64,000 nt of DNA. Source: Bacillota bacterium. GTDB lineage: Bacteria > Bacillota > Limnochordia > Limnochordales > DUMU01. Below are positions 57,487 to 64,000 of this stretch, in pieces. Each line of letters begins with the position of its first letter. The stretch's first letter is position 1. Below the pieces are notes generated by a model. It had not been told where the DNA came from, did not search any database, and saw only the letters and a list, made by a program, of their open reading frames with translations. The translations under genes and the position numbers were made by a program. The stretch covers positions 32,945 to 96,944 of the forward strand of contig DUMU01000020.1 of assembly GCA_012839805.1 (NCBI GenBank), read 5' to 3'.

Positions 57487-58413
57487 ATGGAGGGGATAGC
57501 GGTGGCGGTACCGCGCAGGCAATTGCGAACCGACTGGGGTCTGACGACCCGCATGTTCATCACGCTCTTCCTGTTGGCCGCGGTTTACCTTGCCTTCGTG
57601 GCGGTGTTGTGGCAGTCGGGAATGAGCTCGAGCGGCATTTTCCTGATCGTGGCGATCACCATGGGCATCCAGTACTACTTCTCCGATCGCCTGGTGCTGC
57701 TGTCGGCAGGCGCGAGGGAGGTATCACCCCAAGAAGCACCAGAGCTTCACGCTATCGTAGAACGGCTCGCGCAGCTGGCCGATGTTCCGAAGCCGCGGGT
57801 GGCCATTGTCCAGAGCCCCATTCCCAATGCGTTTGCCACCGGGCGCAGCCCGAGCCATGCGGCGGTGGCGGTGACGACGGGGCTGTTGTCCAGAGTCAAC
57901 GAGCAGGAGCTGGAGGGAGTCTTGGCCCACGAGATCAGCCACATCCGCCACCGGGACATGGCGATCATGACCTTGGCGAGCTTCTTTGCTACGGTGGCGG
58001 CCCTGATCGTCCGCTGGGCGTTCTGGTTCGGCGTTCCCGCCGGCGGGCGTGACCGGGATCGGGAAGGGAATGCCGCGGCTTTGGTGTACCTCGTTTCTCT
58101 TCTCGTCTGGATCATCAGCTTTTTCTTGACCAACGCGCTCTCCCGCTACCGGGAGTTCGCGGCCGATCGCGGGGCGGCGATACTGACGGGAGCCCCGTCC
58201 TACCTGGCATCGGCCCTGATCAAGATCAGCGGGGCGATGGAGCGGATCCCGACCCGAGACCTGCGGGCCGCGGAGGGGCTCAACGCCTTCTTCATCATCC
58301 CGGCGGTGAGCGGCGAGTCGATCTTCGAGTGGTTTTCTACTCACCCGTCTTTGGAGCGGCGCCTGGCCCAGCTGCGGCGCCTGGAGCAAGAGCTGGGACG
58401 GGGGTGGGCCTGA
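57487..58413 (+). CDS. htpX: HtpX-like M48 zinc metalloprotease
   Basis: IPNAFATGRSPSHAAVAVTTGLLSRVNEQELEGVLAHEISHIRHRDMAIMTLASF. Confidence 0.94.
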   Translation: MEGIAVAVPRRQLRTDWGLTTRMFITLFLLAAVYLAFVAVLWQSGMSSSGIFLIVAITMGIQYYFSDRLVLLSAGAREVSPQEAPELHAIVERLAQLADVPKPRVAIVQSPIPNAFATGRSPSHAAVAVTTGLLSRVNEQELEGVLAHEISHIRHRDMAIMTLASFFATVAALIVRWAFWFGVPAGGRDRDREGNAAALVYLVSLLVWIISFFLTNALSRYREFAADRGAAILTGAPSYLASALIKISGAMERIPTRDLRAAEGLNAFFIIPAVSGESIFEWFSTHPSLERRLAQLRRLEQELGRGWA

Positions 58414-58494
58414 GGTAGGCCGGCCGTCGCCGGCCGCCCGGCCTGATCCCGGACGAGGCGGGGCGGTAACTCGAGCCGGTCAACCTGAAGCAGC

Positions 58495-59196
58495 TTGACT
58501 GAGCGAAGCAGGGGGTACGGAAAAATGGGCTTTCTCGACGCGTTGCTGGGCCGCAGTCGCCTGCCCCCGCCGAGACCCGACAGGATCTTTGCCCTGGTAA
58601 CCGCGGGGCTCACTATCAGGCAAGAACTGGGATGGAGGACGGCGGGCCGGGCCGGTATATGCTTGAAGGCCGTTCCTGGATCAGATTTCGAGCGAGCCCG
58701 GCAGGAGCTCGAGGATCTGGTCAAGCTGGGAGTCAAGGAGACCGGCGGGGCGATGAGCACTGCCGCCGATGAGTTCGGGTTTCTATGGGTGATCATCGCC
58801 GACCCGGACCTGGATGACCAGGTGAACTTGGTTCACCTGGCGACGCAAACGCTCCTCGAGAACGGCTTCGGTCCGCAGCTCCTGGCGGCCGTCTTCCGGT
58901 TTGAACGTGGCGAGCCCTCAGCCCCGGCCTCAGCCTCCGCCTCCGCCGTGGCTTCGGCCTCGGCGCCGGTAGCCTCCGGCAAGCCGGCCCCGGGGACGGC
59001 GCCTGGTGACCCCAACCGTGCCTATCTGATCTACAACTACAAACGGGGTAACTTTTATCCCTTCGTGCCCCGGTCCGAGACGGCGAAGACCCGGGAATAC
59101 GAGTCTGAGCTTCGGGCGGCCGCCACCCTCGAACCCGAACTGCCTACCGAAAAAGACCAGACCCGCTGGTTCGCCCTCTGGAATTGCCCGATCTGA
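58495..59196 (+). CDS. PspA-associated protein PspAB-like
   Basis: MGFLDALLGRSRLPPPRPDRIFALVTAGLTI..DEFGFLWVIIADPDLDDQVNLVHLATQTLLENGFGPQLLAAVFRF; directly downstream of htpX. Confidence 0.72.
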   Translation: MTERSRGYGKMGFLDALLGRSRLPPPRPDRIFALVTAGLTIRQELGWRTAGRAGICLKAVPGSDFERARQELEDLVKLGVKETGGAMSTAADEFGFLWVIIADPDLDDQVNLVHLATQTLLENGFGPQLLAAVFRFERGEPSAPASASASAVASASAPVASGKPAPGTAPGDPNRAYLIYNYKRGNFYPFVPRSETAKTREYESELRAAATLEPELPTEKDQTRWFALWNCPI

Positions 59197-59233
59197 GGCG
59201 GTGGCGGGCCGGCTCTCAGTGACCCGATTGCTT

Positions 59234-59455
59234 CTAGTGCCGTCCCCAATTGCAAAGTCCGAAGTAGGATGAAGGAGGAATTCTGAACTGCCGCGTGAAT
59301 TGTCACTGCAATACCCAACGGTTGCTGCCAAGGGTGAGCGCGGTGCTTTGGTTGGAAGAGGCGCCTCGACAGACCGGGAAGACGTTGGAGAAGATGGCTC
59401 GGCGCGCTCGGGACGGGGTCGCGACATCGCGATGTCAATCCAGGAGCGGCACTAG
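59234..59455. mobile_element. MITE-like element (59238-59451) flanked by CTAG repeats
   Basis: Ends TGCCG-TCCCCAATTG / TGCCGCTCCTGGATTG (inverted); CTAG at 59234-59237 and 59452-59455; no ORF inside. Confidence 0.55.
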
Positions 59456-59886
59456 CATGCAAAAGGATTGATTACCTTCACTTCGCCATAATCCTGTCCG
59501 GGGTTCAGGTCTTCGGACCAGATCGCTCTGCAACCCAGTGCCTGGGCGCTGCGAATAATCATTGCGTCCCAAAAAGACACGGCGTACCTTTGTTGAATCC
59601 GAATGGCCTCCAGCACGTCGCAGGCATCCGGCGCGTGTACGCGCCAGTTCGACAGGTACTCAATGATCCGTGATGCCGTTTCCGGCGCGAGCGGCCTATG
59701 GACCTTTTGCGTCACCGTCACATAGAACTCCTGCAATACCTGTACGCTCAGGCAACCGTTGCCCGATTGCCAAAGTTCTGCGACCAGGGATTTAGCGCGG
59801 TCGTGCTTTTTCCCCGCCGAGGTATCGTGGGCATAAACCAGCACGTTGGTATCGACAAACTGACGGTTACCGTTTTTATCGATCAT
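59452..59886 (-). CDS. vapC: PIN-domain toxin (VapC-like)
   Basis: QFVDTNVLVYAHD, LSVQVLQEFYVTVT, VSFWDAMIIRSAQALGCRAIWSEDLNPGQDY; ATG at 59886. Confidence 0.87.
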   Translation of the reverse strand: MIDKNGNRQFVDTNVLVYAHDTSAGKKHDRAKSLVAELWQSGNGCLSVQVLQEFYVTVTQKVHRPLAPETASRIIEYLSNWRVHAPDACDVLEAIRIQQRYAVSFWDAMIIRSAQALGCRAIWSEDLNPGQDYGEVKVINPFAC

Positions 59887-60130
59887 GGAGATCGCCCCTG
59901 GTCCACGAGACCGTCCCCTTTGTCGCCAGGTCAAACTCGTCCAACATGGCCAGGTGGTACTTCTTTGCCCGGCGGTACTCGTCTTCCCTGCGCGTGAGAT
60001 CCTCGAGCAGGTGGGTAAGAAGACCGGAGAGCGAGGTACCCCGCTCAATGGCGATATGTTTTACCCGGCGCAGCACTTCCTTGGGCAGCGAAAGGGTCAC
60101 ATTCTGGTACTCCACATGCCTCACCTCCAC
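59876..60130 (-). CDS. Ribbon-helix-helix antitoxin (VapB-like)
   Basis: NVTLSLPKEVLRRVKHIAIERGTSLSGLLTHLLEDLT; overlaps vapC start. Confidence 0.82.
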   Translation of the reverse strand: MEVRHVEYQNVTLSLPKEVLRRVKHIAIERGTSLSGLLTHLLEDLTRREDEYRRAKKYHLAMLDEFDLATKGTVSWTRGDLHDR

Positions 60131-60275
60131 GCAAGCAAGTGTATCACCTATTTGCGTGATAAATCAAGTCGTCCAAGCGCGACCGACGGCCCGGTGTACC
60201 TGCACCTTTGGCCCGAGATAGCCTCCCCGTTTACCAGCAAGCGCTGCGCGCGAGCGGGCAGACCCAGCTGGCCTC

Positions 60276-61961
60276 TCAATCACGCCTTTCCGCCCGTACG
60301 AGCGTCCATCCGCTGCGGTGAACCCTGATGGTTTGGAGCTCTACTTCCGGGTGGCACGCCTTGAGTTCAAAGAGGGTTCGATCCCTCGCTACCACGAGCA
60401 CCGGCCCGCGAACCAGCATCCGGCCAAGTTCGTCCGGTCGCCCGATGGAGAGGACGGGACGACCGGCATAATACTCGTAGATGGCCTTCTCTTCCTCACC
60501 GGGAATCCCGTACGGGAGCTTCTCTTCGGCTCGATACCATGCGAGCTGTATCCCGGCCCCGAGTCTCGCCCGAGCCTCCAGACCAAGAGATCGCCATGGT
60601 GAAATCTGGTCCCATCGGTAGTTCACACTGGCAAAGAGTGCCACGTAACTTGTCACGGTGAACAGAATAAAGAGAAAGATCGCAAAGCGTTCTCGCCGGC
60701 ATGATATGGCTATGGTATAAGAGGTGAAGATGAGGGTGGATGCCAGGGAAAACGGCAAAATAAGGTCTTTGTACGGTTCGAGACCGGCATCAAGTCTTTG
60801 GGCAAGAATATAGACGTCAATCAAAAGAAAAAGGAGCGACATTACTCCACTCATTGCGGCCGAAAGAGCAAAACCGCGGCGGGCCTGCAACTTCCGCGTT
60901 ATACTGACCCCCATCAATATGGCAAGAGGGGGGAGTGTTGGCAGGAGGTATCGGATGACCCGCCAGGCGCTGCCGTGCGGCACGAGAAAGGCGACGAGGA
61001 ACCACACGGCGAGAAAGAGGAAACCGTCGGACTCTCGATTCCGCAGCTCTGCCCAACGCCGGGCTTCCTTGGTTACGGTAGCGACGGCGTCGGGAAGGAA
61101 GATCACCCAGGGGATGCTGGCAAGAACGAGCTGCGGGAGGTAAGTGGCATTCAGCCAGGAAAACGGCCTGCCTCCGGGATTTTGGAGGAATGAGAGGTTC
61201 CGCCGCCCGAAGAAAAGCTCGAGAAAAGGCCGGCCAAGACGCAGATACTCGTAGAGATACCACGTCCCGCCGGCAACGGCAAAGATCAGCAGGCCGAGCA
61301 GGGTTCGCCGCAGCGCTACCTCCCGCGAACCAAAGAGCTTCCTGACCTGAAAGTCGTCGCGACCGAGGATTCTCGCGACGGCGACCCATGCCACCAGTAC
61401 CCCGAGGGGGGTGATCAGGGCGATCTGCCAGCGGTTCAGAAAGGAGAGGGAGAGGGCCAGCCAGCCGAGGTAGAAGGCCGCCGGAGCGTGAGTTTGCCAA
61501 AACCGGACCAGAGCATAGAAGAAGAGGGCATACGTGAAAAGGTTGAGAATATCTTGTTGAACCACCATCGTGCAATAGAAAAAGAGGAGGGTCGTGGCCA
61601 GGATCAAAGTGCCGAACAGCGCTTCCTTGCGGCCAAAAAAGCGGCGCGCTGTAAGATAAGTGAGGACCAGCGTTCCCAGAGACAAGATGATCTGCCAAAG
61701 GCGCGTCGACCAATCGTGCCGGCCCCAGAGCCGGTAGGAGATCGCCATGAGCCATATGGAGAGGGGAGGTTTGTCGAGGAGGTTACCTTCTGAGCTCCGC
61801 AAGGTCATCCAGTCTCCTGAGTCTACCACCCTTTGCGCTGCCGAACTGTAATAGGCTGTATCTGCGTCGGTTGTTGGGAGGTTCACCCAGGGTAAATAGA
61901 GAAGTCCTCCCAGGAGGAAAATCAAGAGAACGTCGTAAGTCATAGCCTTAGTCCCGATCAT
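60276..61961 (-). CDS. GT39/ArnT-like dolichyl/undecaprenyl-phosphate glycosyltransferase
   Basis: LPTTDADTAYYSSAAQRVVDSGDWMTLRSSEGNLLDKPPLSIWLMAISYRLWG, multi-TM. Confidence 0.88.
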   Translation of the reverse strand: MIGTKAMTYDVLLIFLLGGLLYLPWVNLPTTDADTAYYSSAAQRVVDSGDWMTLRSSEGNLLDKPPLSIWLMAISYRLWGRHDWSTRLWQIILSLGTLVLTYLTARRFFGRKEALFGTLILATTLLFFYCTMVVQQDILNLFTYALFFYALVRFWQTHAPAAFYLGWLALSLSFLNRWQIALITPLGVLVAWVAVARILGRDDFQVRKLFGSREVALRRTLLGLLIFAVAGGTWYLYEYLRLGRPFLELFFGRRNLSFLQNPGGRPFSWLNATYLPQLVLASIPWVIFLPDAVATVTKEARRWAELRNRESDGFLFLAVWFLVAFLVPHGSAWRVIRYLLPTLPPLAILMGVSITRKLQARRGFALSAAMSGVMSLLFLLIDVYILAQRLDAGLEPYKDLILPFSLASTLIFTSYTIAISCRRERFAIFLFILFTVTSYVALFASVNYRWDQISPWRSLGLEARARLGAGIQLAWYRAEEKLPYGIPGEEEKAIYEYYAGRPVLSIGRPDELGRMLVRGPVLVVARDRTLFELKACHPEVELQTIRVHRSGWTLVRAERRD

Positions 61962-62959
61962 ATTCCCTCAGCGTGGATCTCGCATTCCATCTTGTGCCGC
62001 AAGGCGCGCTGATACCAGAAAAGAACGATCGCCCCAACCAGGACCACCAGGTAATAAGATAGAATCCGGTCGAGGAGTACTGCTCCTCTTTCTACTCCAG
62101 GTGTTCCTTCCCCTATGATGAAAAGCGGCAGAAGTGCTCCCTGGAAAGACTCGGTAACACCGAGGCCTCCCGGCAGTAAGGAAAGGGTACCAACGAGTAT
62201 TGAGGCCGTGTATCCCAGGGCCAGACCTAGCGGAATCACGACAAGACCCATGCTCCGGAATACGCAGTAAAACCTTACTACCTCGGCTGTGAGCGCCACC
62301 ATTGAAAGAACCAAAAGCAGCCCAAAATGCTTGGGTTCGCCCCATATTAGAAAGCTCCTGCCGGACTCTAACAACATTTCGCCTATCTGCTTTCGGAAAG
62401 GTTCCGGCCAGGGTAACCGAGCGGAAGCTTGCTGCAGGCCGTGCCAGAAGATCCGGGGGAACGTCATGGTGGCCGCAAGTAAAATGACAAGCACGAGGGC
62501 AATTTTGGCCGGGAGGTGCATGGAACCTGCGGCGCCGGGAAGAAACAGAAGGGAGAGAAGGAAGATGGCCACGACACTGAAAAGGTCTAAGGCCCGTTCC
62601 ACCAGCATGGCGAGGGTGGACGGGGTGAGCGGGACGCGGTACAAACCTTTTAAGATTAATGGCTTGGCTATCTCGATGGCCCTGCCGGGTACGAGACTGG
62701 AGGAGGCGACCCCCGCGTAGATCGAAGCAAATGCCGACGTAAATGATATCCTTACCGCCGTCGCCGACTGGATAAGGAGGCGCCAGCGTATCGCCTTGAG
62801 GGCGATGTTGAAAAGAGAAGCGAGCGCTGCTCCCAGCAGGAAGAGAGGGTCAAGTCGCCTCATGCTTTCTTGCAGTGTTTGCCAGTCCAGGGTCAGCAAG
62901 AAATAGGCGAGGGCGAAGAGGCCAAGGAGGAACAGTACATGACGCAGGACGTTTCTCAT
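61958..62959 (-). CDS. Lysylphosphatidylglycerol synthase TM region/UPF0104 flippase-like protein
   Basis: RWRLLIQSATAVRISFTSAFASIYAGVASSSLVPGRAIEIAKPLIL; SLLPGGLGVTESF. Confidence 0.87.
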   Translation of the reverse strand: MRNVLRHVLFLLGLFALAYFLLTLDWQTLQESMRRLDPLFLLGAALASLFNIALKAIRWRLLIQSATAVRISFTSAFASIYAGVASSSLVPGRAIEIAKPLILKGLYRVPLTPSTLAMLVERALDLFSVVAIFLLSLLFLPGAAGSMHLPAKIALVLVILLAATMTFPRIFWHGLQQASARLPWPEPFRKQIGEMLLESGRSFLIWGEPKHFGLLLVLSMVALTAEVVRFYCVFRSMGLVVIPLGLALGYTASILVGTLSLLPGGLGVTESFQGALLPLFIIGEGTPGVERGAVLLDRILSYYLVVLVGAIVLFWYQRALRHKMECEIHAEGI

Positions 62960-63732
62960 ACTTGGCCGGTATCCTCCGGCTCCGGCCGTGATCGGACGGA
63001 GGTTGTCATTCGCAAGATCATGCGGCAGTAATCGAAGATGGTCCGGAGAACCTTCATCTTGCTACGGCCCTTCTTTTGATCGTAGCGAAGAACGAGGGGC
63101 ACCTCCCGCACCCTGACGCCAATGCCACGCATCTTGAGCAGTAACTCGGCGGTGACACTGAAAGTAGTGGCTTCGATCAGTCGATCGCCGTATTGCCTTG
63201 CCAGGCGCCGTAACGCCCCGGCCCGATACGCCCGGAAGCCCGAGGTATAATCGGTAACGCCGGGTATGTCAAATAAGGTCTTCAGCGTCAGGTTCACCGC
63301 CCGGCTCATCAGCCGCCTCGCGAAAGACAGCCCGATTTCACGCCCGCCTTTCTGGTAGCGGGAGGCAATGACCAGGTCAACACTGCTCGGGAACTCCAGT
63401 GAACGAAGCATTTCGGGGACGAGGTACGGTTCATGGGTGTCGTCGGCATCCATGGTTACCAATACATCCGTGTCGGCAGCGGCAGATTCAAGGAAAGCTG
63501 CGATTCCATCCCGGAGCGATGCCGGCAGCCCCTGGTTTGCGTTATGTTTAATGAGCTTGACCGGCATCTGCTTTTGTTTTTCTTGCACCCGGGCTGCGGT
63601 GTCATCCGTACTGCCGTCATCCACGACCAGTACCTGATACGGGGGGATATCCCGGTCAAGCGCCCGGATCTTATCAAGGAGAGTTCCTATACCCGCCTCT
63701 TCGTTGTAGGCGGGTAGCAAAAAGTACAGCAA
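62956..63732 (-). CDS. GT2 glycosyltransferase (dolichyl-phosphate mannosyltransferase-like)
   Basis: FLLPAYNEEAGIGTLLDKIRAL..VLVVDDGSTDDTAARV..VTMDADDTHEPYLVPEML. Confidence 0.93.
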   Translation of the reverse strand: MLYFLLPAYNEEAGIGTLLDKIRALDRDIPPYQVLVVDDGSTDDTAARVQEKQKQMPVKLIKHNANQGLPASLRDGIAAFLESAAADTDVLVTMDADDTHEPYLVPEMLRSLEFPSSVDLVIASRYQKGGREIGLSFARRLMSRAVNLTLKTLFDIPGVTDYTSGFRAYRAGALRRLARQYGDRLIEATTFSVTAELLLKMRGIGVRVREVPLVLRYDQKKGRSKMKVLRTIFDYCRMILRMTTSVRSRPEPEDTGQV

Positions 63733-63806
63733 TTAGCAACCCCTTTACTGCGATTTTCCCAATGCATCAAACATACCATGTAGGGTGTTTTATTCGGTTC
63801 TTCTCG

Positions 63807-63835
63807 ATCGTACGGTCGCTCCTGGTCCATGTCAA
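63807..63835 (-). promoter_or_regulatory. Sigma-A-type promoter for the GT2 operon
   Basis: Minus strand TTGACA-17 bp-TACGAT, about 75 bp upstream of the GT2 start. Confidence 0.6.
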
Positions 63836-63870
63836 GGTCATTTTATGTTATGATCTTACGCCGGTCTGCA

Positions 63871-64000
63871 GTTTGACCTGACTTTCGCCACTCGTAGGTG
63901 AAAGTCCTGCCGTTGCTGGGCTTAGGGAGACGCGGGAAGTGTATCTAACCAGGTACCTGGTATTTGCCCAGTTCGAACAGCTCCCAGAGGCGGGTCTGTA
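63871..64000 (+). other. Possible 5' end of a group II intron, truncated by window edge
   Basis: GTTTGACCTGACTTTCGCCACTCGTAGGTGAAAGTCCTG..; GACTTTCGCC/GGTGAAAGTC hairpin; later TTTGCCCAGTTCGAACAGCTCCCAGAGGCGGG. Confidence 0.4.

Noticed and set aside
59452-60130. VapBC as part of a larger defence island
   Set aside because: Ordinary two-gene toxin-antitoxin; neighbours are housekeeping and glycan genes
1-64000. CRISPR arrays, rRNA, complete IS or prophage
   Set aside because: No regularly spaced repeats, rRNA motifs, full transposases, integrases or phage structural genes seen

Overview
GC-rich, gene-dense bacterial chromosomal segment with about 55 protein genes on both strands. Sporulation-type genes (CotF-like, SpoVB-like, DUF2600/YtpB-like) point to a Firmicutes-type spore former. 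Two small secreted proteins ending in outer-membrane beta-barrel-like C-termini (..GASISF, ..YVGYTF) raise the possibility of a diderm (Limnochordia-like) lineage. I saw no rRNA, convincing tRNA, CRISPR array or complete IS/prophage. Gene content from start to end: a peptidoglycan-recycling cluster (NamZ/DUF1343, BadF-type sugar kinase, AmiE-like serine hydrolase); CcdA/TlpA; ClC channel; O-antigen-ligase-like protein; MarR-MATE; CoaBC; CDF transporter; two tandem ABC exporters with matching N-terminal and zinc-ribbon extensions, one also carrying DUF1854; a protein with a TFIIB-like C-terminal helix-turn-helix; a slipin; a CapA/AAC(3) operon; RtcB; two orphan DNA methyltransferases; LeuCD; GlgP; two URO-D-family proteins; LDH; HtpX-PspAB; VapBC; and a GT2/flippase-like/GT39 glycan operon with a good sigma-A promoter. 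The most notable signals are: (1) the paired ABC exporters; (2) a methyltransferase with a degenerate N-terminal methyltransferase-like duplication; (3) the bacterial protein with a TFIIB-like C-terminus; (4) a 214-bp MITE-like element flanked by CTAG that supplies the vapC stop codon; (5) the two beta-barrel candidates; (6) a possible group II intron 5' end running off the right edge; (7) repeated low-complexity insertions in otherwise conserved enzymes. All calls come from reading the sequence and ORF track; no database search was run.
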